From SHZI01 sp041396045 (GTDB taxonomy: Bacteria > Pseudomonadota > Gammaproteobacteria > Steroidobacterales > GCA-2729495): a DNA stretch of 64,000 nt. Within the stretch, counting starts at the first letter, position 1. Each line of letters opens with the position of its first letter. The notes under the pieces were generated by a model, which was not told the origin of the DNA, ran no database searches, and saw only the letters and a list, made by a program, of their open reading frames with translations. Shown here one piece after another: positions 20,301 to 29,932 of this stretch. Both the position numbers and the translations under genes were made by a program. The DNA lies in NCBI GenBank assembly GCA_041396045.1, contig JAWKZI010000005.1:1-64000 (forward strand), written 5' to 3'.

Positions 20301-23300
20301 AGGTTCTTGCGAATCTGTTCGGTGACCTGTTGGGCAGGCCGGTAGATCTGGACGACGACTTCTTTGCCTGCGGCGGCCACTCGTTGCTGGCAACGCGGTT
20401 GCTGGCCCGTATTCGTGCTGACTTCGGCGTTGCCTTGCCATTGCGCACCTTGTTTGAATCATCCAGCGTGCGTGCCCTGTCTGAAACCCTGGCTGCTGCC
20501 GGCACTACAGTCCCGGCTGAAGTCACGGACACCGGCGTGACAGTGAGGACACCACAAGCTGCCGGGCGCAGCCAGCAGTTAGAGGCGCCAGTTCGTGCGC
20601 CGCTGTCGCTGGTTCAGCAACGACTCTGGTTTCTGGATCGATTGCAGCCACAGAATTCTGTTTACCATCTTGCCTGGGCATTTCATTTGCGTGGCCCGCT
20701 CAATCGAACTGCGTTGAAGGCGGCACTGGACCAGCTGGTTAAGCGACACGGTGCGTTGCGTACCTGCTTTCCGGAGCATGACGGTGTACCCGAGCAATAC
20801 GTGGTCCCGAGTGCCGACTGGCCGTTACAAACACTGAAGAGTGATCCGGCGTCGGTGCCACAACTGCTGGCTGACGCAGCGGCGACACCCTTCAAGCTGG
20901 CAAGCGGCCCGCTGGTCAGGGCTCTGCTTGTGGAAACGGGCTCCGCTGAATTCACGCTGCTGCTCGTCGTGCATCACATCGTTGCGGATGGCTGGTCTCT
21001 GGGTGTTCTGAGCCGCGAGCTGGCCGCGCTATACGCCGCTGGCCGACAGGATGCTCATGCCGTTTCAGTCACGCCATTGCCCCCCCTGGTGCGTGCCTAC
21101 ACGGACTATGCCAGTGAGCAACGCCGGACTCTGGCCGGCGGCGAACTGCAGAGGCAGCTCGCCTGGTGGGAGGCAACCTTGCGCGATATACCGCCATTCA
21201 TTGATCTGCCCACCGACCGGCCGCGACCGGCTTTGACATCGAACCGTGGTTCCCGCCTCACGCGTGTGCTGCCGGTCGAGCGGCAGGCGGGTCTGCACGA
21301 ACTGGCCGGCAGCGAAGCCTGCACGTTTTTCATGGTGGTCCTTGCGGCAATGAATGTGCTCCTGGCGCGGTATGCGGGTACTGAAGACGTGGTGGTGGGG
21401 ACGCCGGTGGCTGGTCGGTCCGATCAGGCGCTGGAAGGAATGGTTGGCTTCTTTGTCAACACACTGGTGTTGCGCACTGTACTGTCCGGCAATCCGAGCG
21501 TCCGTGAACTGTTGCGTCGCGTCCGTCACACGACCCTGGACGCCTACGAAAATGCAGACGTACCCTTCGAGCTGCTCGTCGAAGTTCTGCAACCGCCGCG
21601 AAGTACGAATCGGACGCCTTTGTTCCAGGTATTGTTCAACCTGCACAATGAACCCACTGTGCCGCTGGAACTGGATGGACTTGAGGTGCAGGCGGTTGCA
21701 GTACCGCGCAACACCACCAAATTTGATCTGGGTATTTCCCTGGCCGAGACAGCCGCTGGTCTGTCGATTACTGTCGAATACAATCGCGACCTGTTCCTGC
21801 AGTCCTCCATCGAGCGCTTCATCGCGGATTACGATGTCGTTCTGTCAGGCTTCATTGCGACACCCGATGCGCCGTTGAACGCCCTGCCGTTCTCTGCGGG
21901 CGAGCAGGTGTCGTGGGCCACGGATGTTGCTTCCCCGACGGTCGGTGCCACCCTGCCTGCGGCCCTGGCCGAGACGGTGGCTCGCTACCCGCAGGCACTT
22001 GCCGTCAGCGCGCCCGCATCAAGTGGTGCGGCTGGTCTTCAACCAGCCATCGACTGGACCTATGCGGAACTCGCACAGCAAGTCGCACGCATTGCTGCCG
22101 GGCTCGAAGACCGCGGCGTACAGGCCGGAGACCGTGTGGCACTTTGGTTTGGACACGGTGCCGCGCAAATTGCGGCTTTGCTCGGGGTGCTGGAGGCTGG
22201 TGCCGTCTATGTGCCGCTGGATCCGCTGGCACCTGCCGAACGGCTGGCAAAAATTATTGACGACGCCGGCGCCGGCGTTGTGCTGACCGATCGCTGGGCG
22301 CCTGCGTGGCCGGTTTCCCTGTCTGCAGGGAACATGACCGTGCTCGCTTGTGAGACATTGCCGGCCGGTGCGTCAACGCGACCGTCGGCCAGCGCTGCTG
22401 TACATCCGGACTCGCTGGCCTATCTGCTCTATACCTCGGGTAGTACCGGAACACCAAAGGGTGTGCCGCAGACCCATCGAAATGTGCTGCAACATGTACG
22501 TACCTGGGCCAGCAGGCTCGGCGTCACGCCTGCTGACCGCCTGAGCTTGCTGTCAACCTGCGGCTACGACGCCGCCGTACAGGATATTTTTGGTGCGTTG
22601 CTGACCGGCGCCTCGGTATGCCCGCTGGATATCCGCCGGTTGGCCCGCGAGACGCTCCTCGATCGTATTGCCGACCGTGGACTGACTGTTCTGCACAGCA
22701 CGCCCAGCGCCTACCGGTACCTGTTTGGCGGACATGTCGCCTGTCGCCAGGACCTGTCTCGCGTGCGGCTTGTTGTTCTGGGTGGCGAGCCGGCTCGCCG
22801 TGCCGATTTCGAGTTGTACTGCGCTCGTTTCGGCAAGACGGCCCGCTTCGTCAATGGCTACGGAATGACGGAAGCAACGGCAGTGACCCAATGGTTCGCC
22901 GGACCACAAACCCGGCCGTACGGCCAGCAACTGCCGATTGGCCGTCCGGTGGGCGGCGAGGCGGCAGTCCGGCTGCTCGATGAGCACGGCGAGCCGGCCG
23001 CTTTCGTCGGTGAACTGGTACTCGATGCCAGCTCTGTGACGCCGGCATACTGGTCTGCATCCGGCAAATTGCCGGACGAGCACGACAGACAGTGGTTTCA
23101 CACGGGAGACATTGCCCGTGTTCTGCCTGATGGCAATCTGGTTTTTGTTGGCCGGCGTGACGAGCGGCTGAAGATCAGCGGAATCCGCATTGAACCGGCC
23201 GAAGTGGAAGCGGCCCTGTGCGGCCACCCCGCTGTGGCCGAGGCGGCCGTGATGGCGCGGTTGTCGGAGGCTGGCGATCCGGTGCTCGTGGCGTTCTATG

Positions 23301-23794
23301 TCCATCGGTCGGGAGCAGCGGCACTGACTACGGCTGAGCTTCGCGCCCACTTGTCATCCCTGTTGCCCGGTGCATTGATACCGGCGCATTTCCATTCATG
23401 CGCAGTGCTGCCACGGCTACCAAACGGAAAAGTCGATCGCACAACATTGCTGGCAGGTCTGCCTGGGACTGCGGCAGCGGTTGCGCCGGCGGCGGGAGCC
23501 GGCATCGCTGCGGCGTCCGGGATCGAGAATGGGCAAGCCGTGCTTACAGATATCTGGCAGAAGCTGCTGCTACAAAACGATATTGGCCTGGACGATAACT
23601 TCTTCGCCCTGGGTGGCCACTCGCTGCTGGCAACCCGCCTGGTGGCCCGCATCCGCGATCGCCTGGGCATGGAAGTGCCGTTAATTCGCCTGTTCGAGGC
23701 GCCTACCATTCGCAGCCTGGCCAGCATAATTGCCGCGTCTCCGGGTATCCTTCCCGAGGCCCCAGGAATCCGGAAGGCCCGTACCAGCGAATAG
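17322..23794 (+). CDS. NRPS2: C5-A5-PCP5-C6-A6-PCP6, no thioesterase, frameshifted
   Basis: Second peptide synthetase, about 2,150 codons, starting at the ATG that overlaps the NRPS1 stop. Reading-frame breaks occur near 17455 and 17625 (both in C5) and between about 19100 and 19190 (A5, just before the ATP-binding motif). From 19214 to the TAG at 23792-23794 the frame is clean. Two complete extension modules are present, with carrier serines at 20381 and 23621. The protein ends about 55 residues after PCP6 with no thioesterase, reductase or terminal condensation domain. It has no long C-terminal docking region. folE begins 106 bases downstream on the same strand. Confidence 0.9.
17370..20490 (+). 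other. NRPS2 module 5 C5-A5-PCP5, glycine-type pocket
   Basis: C5 opens with FAQQRLWFLEQL and has the active site HHIVSDA (final Gly replaced by Ala). A5 has YTSGSTGVPKG, SFDIAVLELL, QATPSAW, LLCGGEAL, YGPTETTIW and the A10 segment PNGKLDR. By-eye code is D-I-L-Q-L-G-L-I-W-K, the pattern I know for glycine. PCP5 reads DDDFFACGGHSLL. The frameshift before the ATP-binding motif does not remove any recognised motif. Confidence 0.65.
20590..23740 (+). other. NRPS2 module 6 C6-A6-PCP6, unassigned pocket
   Basis: C6 is intact from LSLVQQRLWFLDRL through HHIVADGW. A6 has YTSGSTGTPKG, YDAAVQDIFGALL, STPSAY, VVLGGEP, YGMTEATAV, FHTGD and the A10 segment PNGKVDR. The by-eye code D-A-Q-H-V-G-G-A-V-K keeps Asp235, so it should take an alpha-amino acid, but I cannot name it. 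PCP6 reads DDNFFALGGHSLL. This is the last carrier of the line and no release domain follows. Confidence 0.65.
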
Positions 23795-23900
23795 TCCAGC
23801 GGGTAATGTCCCTCACACCCCTTACAATGGTGACGCCGGACCCGGAAATCGTAAGACCAGGTTCGTGCGGCTGAGCAGAAAACTTCAAGGAGCTGGCGCC

Positions 23901-24509
23901 GTGCCCCATCATCCCGTCGTGAAACTACCCGTGTCCCCGCAGGACGAACAGCAGGCCATCGATACGATGACCGATCGCTTCAGGGACATCATTACCTTGC
24001 TTGGCGAAGACGTTGAACGGGAAGGCCTGGTAAAAACGCCCGAACGCGCGGCAAAAGCGTTTTACTTTCTGACTCGTGGTTATCGGCAGGACATCAGCAG
24101 ACTGATCAACGAAGCGGTATTTACCAGCGACACTGACGAAATGGTGATCGTGCGCAATATCGAAATGTACTCGTTGTGTGAACATCACATGCTGCCGTTT
24201 ATCGGCAAGTGCAACGTGGCCTATCTGCCGAATGGCAAGGTTCTCGGCCTGTCGAAGATTGCACGCATCGTGGATTACTTTGCGCGTCGCCTGCAGATTC
24301 AGGAAGTCCTGACCAAGCAGATAGCAGAATGCGTGAATTCAGCAATAGGTGGCAAAGGCGTTGGGGTGGTCATTGAAGCCCAGCACATGTGCATGATGAT
24401 GCGTGGGGTAGAGAAGCAGAACTCGGTTATGACTACTTCCTGCATGCTCGGCAATTTTCGATCCCATCCCCAGACCCGTAACGAATTTCTGAGACTCCTC
24501 GGCAACTGA
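23901..24509 (+). CDS. folE: GTP cyclohydrolase I FolE
   Basis: Converts GTP to 7,8-dihydroneopterin triphosphate, first step of folate, biopterin and 7-deazaguanine synthesis. 202 residues. Zinc ligands are visible in CEHH (residues 93-96) and Cys164 (QHMCMMMRG); GLSKIARIVDYFARR and the C-terminal R-N-E-F-L motif are typical. The GTG start at 23901 is set by AAGGAG at 23887-23892. A longer frame from 23730 overlaps NRPS2 and has no homology. The product is the direct substrate of QueD, whose gene lies on the other side of the NRPS, so folE may belong to the same transcription unit. It converges on the isocitrate dehydrogenase gene 19 bases downstream. Confidence 0.93.
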   Translation: MPHHPVVKLPVSPQDEQQAIDTMTDRFRDIITLLGEDVEREGLVKTPERAAKAFYFLTRGYRQDISRLINEAVFTSDTDEMVIVRNIEMYSLCEHHMLPFIGKCNVAYLPNGKVLGLSKIARIVDYFARRLQIQEVLTKQIAECVNSAIGGKGVGVVIEAQHMCMMMRGVEKQNSVMTTSCMLGNFRSHPQTRNEFLRLLGN

Positions 24510-24528
24510 TCGCTGTCCGCCTTGGGCC

Positions 24529-25557
24529 CTACGTGCCGCGAATTCGCGCCACGATGGCTTGCGTATAACTGGTAGTGCTGGCACTGCCGCCCAGATCAGC
24601 GGTGCGCACCTTGTCGATATTCAGTGCGCCCTGAATGGCTTCCCGCAGCCGGACTGCCAGATCCGGGCGTTCCACATGATCCAGCATCAGGGCCGCGGCG
24701 AGCAGCAGTGCAGTGGGGTTGGCCACGCCCTTGCCGGTGATGTCCGGCGCCGAGCCATGGACTGCCTCAAAGATGGCAGCGTGCTCACCGATATTGCCGC
24801 CAGGTGCCAGGCCAAGGCCGCCACCCAGCCCCGCGATCAGATCCGACAGGATGTCACCGAACAGATTGGTGGTGACCAGCGTGTCGAATTGCCAGGGGTC
24901 CATCACCAGTCTCATGGCACAGGCGTCCACGATGATGTCCTCCATTTCGATCTTCCCGCGGTAGTGACTGGCATGCAGTTCGCGTGCAGTTTCCAGAAAG
25001 ATGCCGGTCAGGACCTTCATGATGTTGGCCTTGTGCACCACCGTCACTTTTTTCCGTCCGTGGGCAATGGCGTAGTCAAACGCATATTTCAGGATGCGGC
25101 GGCAGCCCTGTCGGGTATTGATGCCTGTTGCCATGCCGACCGCATGAGCATCTCCGTCGATGGGAATGAAGTGTTCGTAACCCGTGTACAGACCCTCGAC
25201 ATTCTCCCGCAGCAGCACAAGGTCGATATTTTCATAGCGACCGCCGGGAATCAGTGAACGTACCGGCCGCAGATTGGCATACAGGTTGAACTCTTCACGC
25301 AGCCGGACATTGATTGAGCGGTAACCGCCGCCGATGGGCGTTTCCAGTGGCCCCTTCAGGGCCAGGTGCGTGCGACGAATGCTTGCCAGCGTGGCCGCTG
25401 GCAAGGGGTCGCCAGCCTTGTTGACGGCCGCCATGCCGGCGACAGCGGTTTCCCAGACAAAGGGCGCGCCAAGGGCGTCAAGGACTGCCATCGTGGCATC
25501 CGTGATTTCGGGGCCGATGCCGTCGCCGGCGATGAGGGTAGCGGGGATAGGAGTCAT
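24529..25557 (-). CDS. NAD-dependent isocitrate dehydrogenase (isocitrate/isopropylmalate dehydrogenase family)
   Basis: Oxidative decarboxylation of isocitrate to 2-oxoglutarate in the TCA cycle. 342 residues in one clean frame. The N-terminal IAGDGIGPEI, the substrate loop KGPLETPIGGGYRSINVRLR, YANLRPVRS, ENVEGLY, VHKANI and the NAD-site region VHGSAPDITGKG are all present. The S-x-N-x-x-L-R loop and short form match the mitochondrial-type NAD enzyme better than isopropylmalate dehydrogenase. The neighbours give no further clue. Confidence 0.85.
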   Translation of the reverse strand: MTPIPATLIAGDGIGPEITDATMAVLDALGAPFVWETAVAGMAAVNKAGDPLPAATLASIRRTHLALKGPLETPIGGGYRSINVRLREEFNLYANLRPVRSLIPGGRYENIDLVLLRENVEGLYTGYEHFIPIDGDAHAVGMATGINTRQGCRRILKYAFDYAIAHGRKKVTVVHKANIMKVLTGIFLETARELHASHYRGKIEMEDIIVDACAMRLVMDPWQFDTLVTTNLFGDILSDLIAGLGGGLGLAPGGNIGEHAAIFEAVHGSAPDITGKGVANPTALLLAAALMLDHVERPDLAVRLREAIQGALNIDKVRTADLGGSASTTSYTQAIVARIRGT

Positions 25558-25711
25558 GAGTACTGGCCTTCTGTCACGGAGATCCGGGTAGTGCGTAGGG
25601 CAAATACTACAGGGAAGTGTGCCGGATTCCTGCCGACACCTGTTGTGGCCCGCGGTACCGTTCGATTCCGTGAGTGTCGTCGCTAGCTGGTTTGGTCAGA
25701 GGGGCTTATAC

Positions 25712-26266
25712 ATGCGCAAGCAATCATCGTGGACGATCGGCCTGTTGTTGGCCGCAGGGCTGATGTCTGCCACCGCAATGGCCGGTGGCGACACCGGAAT
25801 TTACGTTGGAGCGGGGGTTGGTCAGGCATCCATCGGCGACATTGACCTTGGATCGGACGGGTCGTACCCGTTTGATGGTGACGATACCGGCTACAAGGTT
25901 ATTGCCGGTTACAACTTCGGCGTTATTCCGCTGATTGATTTGGGGGCAGAGCTGAACTACATCGATTTTGGCAAGCCGCACGACAACGGCGTCAATATCA
26001 AGGCTGATGGTGTTGCCGCCTACGGGCTTGCCGGCGTGAATCTGGGGCCGGCGGGGCTGTTTGCCAAGGCCGGCTTCATCCGCTGGGACGCCAAAGCATC
26101 GTCCGTGGCGGGTTCAGGCAGCGACGATGGAACCGACCCGGCATACGGCATAGGCGCGCGCATTCAGCTGTTTTCAATTCAGGTACGGGCTGAGTACGAA
26201 GCCTTTGATCTCGACGGGGCCGACGACGTTGACCTGCTGTCATTGAGCGCGCTGTATACCTTCTGA
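25712..26266 (+). CDS. small outer-membrane beta-barrel protein with signal peptide
   Basis: 184 residues. The N-terminus MRKQSSWTIGLLLAAGLMSATAMA is a clear Sec signal with an AMA cleavage site, followed by glycine-rich alternating strands (GIYVGAGVGQASIG, GYKVIAGYNFG, YGLAGVNLGPAGLFAKAGF). It ends in the aromatic LSALYTF typical of outer-membrane barrels. It resembles the OmpA-like/opacity porin group of 8-stranded barrels without a peptidoglycan-binding domain. Start is the ATG at 25712 after AGAGGGG; the longer frame from 25619 is not supported. No specific function can be assigned. Confidence 0.75.
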   Translation: MRKQSSWTIGLLLAAGLMSATAMAGGDTGIYVGAGVGQASIGDIDLGSDGSYPFDGDDTGYKVIAGYNFGVIPLIDLGAELNYIDFGKPHDNGVNIKADGVAAYGLAGVNLGPAGLFAKAGFIRWDAKASSVAGSGSDDGTDPAYGIGARIQLFSIQVRAEYEAFDLDGADDVDLLSLSALYTF

Positions 26267-26282
26267 TCGGGTTGTAGCGTCG

Positions 26283-27183
26283 CTACGGGGCAGGGGTTTC
26301 AGGAGCCGATGTAGTACCTGAAGGTGCGCCTACAGCCTTTTCGCGCCAGATGAGATAGAGCCCGCACGCGATGATCAACGAAGCGCCCAGCCAGATGCGT
26401 GAGGATGGCCAGGCAGACCAGAAGATCCAGTCCAGCAAAACGGCCCACAGCAGGGCTGTGTATTCGAAGGGTGCGATTACCGACGCGGGTGCATGGCGAT
26501 ACGCCTCGGTAATAAAGTGCTGGGCGACTGCACCCAACAGACCCATGAGCGCCAGCCAGGGCCAGTGCGACTTCTGGATAGGCACCCAGTCCCTTAGAGC
26601 CAGCAGGCCGGAAAAAACCGTCAACAGCACGAGAAACCAGAACACCAGTGATACTGTACTTTCGGTTTTGGTCATGACCCGAACCGATATAGAGGCACAG
26701 GCATAGGCAATGGCGGCTGCCAGCGCGCCTATCGCGCCGTACATGTTGAGGGTGGTACTGCCGGGCTTCAGCAACCACAAGACTCCCGACAGCCCGACAC
26801 TGATCGCCAGCCAGCGACGCCACCCTACATGTTCCTGAGTATCGGAACCGCCAATGCAGTTACCAGCAAAGGTGCAACAAAAAAGATTGCATAGGTATCA
26901 GCCAGCGACAGTACGCTGACGGCAGCAACAAACCCCACATCATGACCAGGGCCAGTACGCCGCGGAGCAGATGCAGGTCCCAGCGGACGATGCGCAGGTC
27001 TTGCCACTGGTTCGTCGCGGCAACCGAGGCGATCACGAAGGGCAGCGAAGCCGCCCCGCGTAATGCACCGACCTGGAAGGCCGGATAGGAACCCGCCAGC
27101 ACCTTCAATACCGCATCCATCGCTGCAAAAAACGCGACAGCCACGAGCATGGAGGCGATACCACGCATGCGCGGGCCGACCAT
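26283..27183 (-). CDS. DMT/EamA-family membrane transporter, frameshifted
   Basis: Ten-helix drug/metabolite transporter with two EamA repeats. The first repeat starts at 27183 (MRGIASMLVAVAFFAAMDAVLK, LRGAASLPFV). Reading shifts near 26920 into SLADTYAIFFVAPLLVTALAVPILR, and again near 26830 into the second repeat (GAIGALAAAIAYACASISVR, LGAVAQHFITEAYRHAPASVIAPFEY). It ends in a soluble tail rich in Ala, Pro and Thr. Total length of about 300 residues is normal. Substrate unknown. The breaks look like single-base indels in otherwise conserved sequence. Confidence 0.75.
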
Positions 27184-27219
27184 CAGCTCAACAGATTCAT
27201 GTGTATACCACCGGGTTGA

Positions 27220-28377
27220 TCAGTGTACGGCCTGGATCAGCATGTTCGGCAGAATGGCGTCGTCCCAGTCCTGACGCATGGGTCCAAGGTGCACGATTAC
27301 CAGTTGTTTCGACGGAATGATGTAAACACGCTGACCACCGAAGCCGTCGAAATAAATTACGTCAGGCGCTGCAAACGGTTCGGAGTGGAGGGCCGTAGCG
27401 CTGGTTCTTGAGTTGTACCTTCGATGCTTGTGATAGGTGGTGCCGAGCCACGTGAAGTACCCGTAGTCGGCATTGGCAGGCGAGGGGGTGATGATCTCCT
27501 TCATCCATTGTTCCGGCACCACTTGCCGATCGCCCACACGGCCCCTCGTCAAGTGCAGGAGTCCAAAACGCAGCCAGGTGCGGGCCGGCGCGTCCAGGCA
27601 GCAGAACGTGATCGGAATGCCGTGTGTCTGATCATCCAGAAGCACGCTGCCGCGCTCATCAGTGACGTATTGCCAGAGATTCTGTTGCAGGTACTGGCTG
27701 TAACTCATGCCGCTGACGCGCTGGATCAGGATGCCCATGACTTCGGGGTTGATGTTGTTGTACTGGAAATGCTGGCCAGGCGGCTCACTTGCGCCAAAGC
27801 TGAACGTGTATGGCGCCACGTTGCCGCCAAGTGTCATGCGCAGCAGGCCCGTGAAACCCGGGAAGTCGATGCCGCTTGCCTGCTGCAACACCTGCCGGAT
27901 GGTAATTTTGCGACGATCATCCCCGGCCCACTCCTTGACGTAGGTGGACACTGGTTCGTCGACCGAAGCAATCAACCCCTGGTCAATCGCAATCCCGACA
28001 AGCATTGCCAGTACCGACTTGTGCATGGACTGCGTGGGAGTAATGGATTGGGCATCGTACCCGCGATAGTAATGCTCGAGTTGCAGCCTGCCGCCTTGCC
28101 AGACCAGCAGGGCATGAGAGTTCAGGGTGGCACCCCACGCGATGGCATTGTTCAAAACACTGGCCGGAATCGTACGCTCGCTCTCGCTTGCCACGCGGAG
28201 CGCCGGCACCACGCCACCCTGTATCGATTGCCTGGGGCCCTGTTCGCCGCCCAAGGCAAGCCCGACCAGGCGGCTCGTCAGCGTGGGCTGAACGACATAC
28301 AGACCCAGCAGAGAAACGACGATCAGGGCCAGCAGGCCACCCACCATCCAGAGCAACAGCCGTTTGAGAACGCGCAT
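27220..28377 (-). CDS. membrane-anchored serine hydrolase, class C beta-lactamase/NylB-like
   Basis: 385 residues: an N-terminal transmembrane anchor (residues about 7-28) followed by a periplasmic beta-lactamase-fold hydrolase. The nucleophile motif SMHK (S-x-x-K) and the Y-x-N motif (QYNN) are visible, with GRLQLEHYYRGYD before them and the C-terminal FDGFGGQRVYIIP in the place of the KTG region. It is closest in style to 6-aminohexanoate-dimer hydrolases and esterases rather than true beta-lactamases. Substrate unknown. Confidence 0.75.
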   Translation of the reverse strand: MRVLKRLLLWMVGGLLALIVVSLLGLYVVQPTLTSRLVGLALGGEQGPRQSIQGGVVPALRVASESERTIPASVLNNAIAWGATLNSHALLVWQGGRLQLEHYYRGYDAQSITPTQSMHKSVLAMLVGIAIDQGLIASVDEPVSTYVKEWAGDDRRKITIRQVLQQASGIDFPGFTGLLRMTLGGNVAPYTFSFGASEPPGQHFQYNNINPEVMGILIQRVSGMSYSQYLQQNLWQYVTDERGSVLLDDQTHGIPITFCCLDAPARTWLRFGLLHLTRGRVGDRQVVPEQWMKEIITPSPANADYGYFTWLGTTYHKHRRYNSRTSATALHSEPFAAPDVIYFDGFGGQRVYIIPSKQLVIVHLGPMRQDWDDAILPNMLIQAVH

Positions 28378-28429
28378 GTCGCGAATGATAGGCGGGAAAT
28401 GGCCCCTGTTCGAGCGCTAGCCGGCGCGC

Positions 28430-29818
28430 CTACGGACGGAGGCGATTCCAGGCATCAAGCGCGGCAATTTTGTAGGCTTCGGCGAAAGTCGGGTAGTTGA
28501 AGACTGCACCTACGAAGTATTCCAGCTTGCCGCCGTGAGCCATTACGGCCTGGCCGATGTGGATGAGTTCCGTGGCACCTTCGCCGACGATATGAGCCCC
28601 CAGCAGCCTGTGATCCTTGAGGTCGAACAGTAACTTCAGCAAGCCTTCCTGGACGCCCTGGATCTGCCCCCGAGCCGTTTCCCGAAGACGCGCGATGCCG
28701 GTTTCATAGGCAACGCCTTCCTTGCACAGTTGCTGCTCGGTCTTGCCGACGATACTGATCTCGGGCACAGCGTAGATGCCAAGCGGAAAATAGTCCGGCA
28801 CGCTTTCCACGCTGGCATTGAAAGCATGACAGGCGGCCAGTCGTCCCTGCTCGGCGGACGTCGAGGCCAGGGCCGGAAAGCCGATAACATCACCCACGGC
28901 ATAGATATGCGGGACGGCGGTCTGATAGGACGGCTGCACGGTCAACCGGCCGCGGTCATCAGCTTTCAGTCCGGCCTTTTCCAGGCCAAGATCGGCTGTG
29001 GCGCCCATCCGGCCGGATGCTGCCATCAGCAGATCGCTGCGGATCTTCTTGCCGCTTTTCAGATACGTCAGCACGGTACCGTCATCCTGCTTTTCCACAC
29101 GCTCGACTTCTTCACCCAGTCGAAGCTGGATGCCGCGGGATTGCAGATCGTGGCGAAACTCGTCGACGATATCGGAATCGACGAAATCCAGAATGGTAGT
29201 ACGGGAATCGACCAGCGTGATGCGCGCGTCCAGTGCGCTGAAGATCGTCGCGTACTCCACGCCGATTACACCGGCACCGATCACAACCATGGAACGCGGG
29301 ACCTTGCGGATCTGCAACAGCCCGTCGCTGTCGATGATGGTTGCGTCGTCGAAAGGGATGTTGGCCGGACGATGGGGAATTGTCCCGGTGGCAATGACGA
29401 TGGAATCTGCGTGGTAGTCCGTGGTCTGAGCAGCGGCATTGGTCACCCGCACGGTGTGCGCGTCCTGAAAGCAGGCAATTCCGCTGATCACCTGTACACC
29501 ATTGCGTGAGAGCTGGTGCTGAATAACTTCAATTTCCTGACGTACCGTGATGTGCAGTCGTTCCAGCAGATCGTCCGCTGTAATGTCGGCCTTGACGCGA
29601 TGGCTGCGGCCATAGATGCCTTCTCCCGCCATCCGCAGAGATAGAGCACGGCTTCGCGGAGCGGTCTTGCTGGGAATGGTGCCGGTATGTGCCGTCACAC
29701 CGCCGACGATGTCACGCCGTTCGATGATGGCGACGCGCTTGCCCAGTTTGGCTGCCTGGATGGCAGCACGCTGACCACCCGGCCCGCTGCCGATGACCAG
29801 CAGATCGTAGTTTTCCAT
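28430..29818 (-). CDS. sthA: soluble pyridine nucleotide transhydrogenase SthA
   Basis: FAD flavoprotein that balances NADPH and NADH pools. 462 residues. The FAD motif GSGPGGQRAAIQAAKLG, the NAD(P) motif GAGVIGVEYATIF, the second FAD motif YAVGDVIGFPALAS and the dimerisation domain (NYPTFAEAYKIAALDAW) are all present. The region holding the redox-active disulfide in lipoamide dehydrogenases reads GGVTAHTGTIPSK and has no cysteines. This separates SthA from disulfide reductases of the same fold. Single clean frame; the start is the ATG at 29818. Confidence 0.93.
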   Translation of the reverse strand: MENYDLLVIGSGPGGQRAAIQAAKLGKRVAIIERRDIVGGVTAHTGTIPSKTAPRSRALSLRMAGEGIYGRSHRVKADITADDLLERLHITVRQEIEVIQHQLSRNGVQVISGIACFQDAHTVRVTNAAAQTTDYHADSIVIATGTIPHRPANIPFDDATIIDSDGLLQIRKVPRSMVVIGAGVIGVEYATIFSALDARITLVDSRTTILDFVDSDIVDEFRHDLQSRGIQLRLGEEVERVEKQDDGTVLTYLKSGKKIRSDLLMAASGRMGATADLGLEKAGLKADDRGRLTVQPSYQTAVPHIYAVGDVIGFPALASTSAEQGRLAACHAFNASVESVPDYFPLGIYAVPEISIVGKTEQQLCKEGVAYETGIARLRETARGQIQGVQEGLLKLLFDLKDHRLLGAHIVGEGATELIHIGQAVMAHGGKLEYFVGAVFNYPTFAEAYKIAALDAWNRLRP

Positions 29819-29932
29819 GGAGGTTGTGCCCGTAAACTTGTGTTGTTGTATCGGCGTTTCATCCTGGAACTTGACGGAACATCAGGCGGATCACGCCAGC
29901 AACGTGACGTGGTTCCGGGTTAGCCTTGAGCG

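Noticed and set aside
27220..28377. true class C beta-lactamase
   Set aside because: S-x-x-K and Y-x-N are shared with many esterases, the KTG box is not clear, and a membrane anchor is present.
27424..28500. 358-codon plus-strand open frame
   Set aside because: Antisense shadow of the serine hydrolase gene; no motif of its own.
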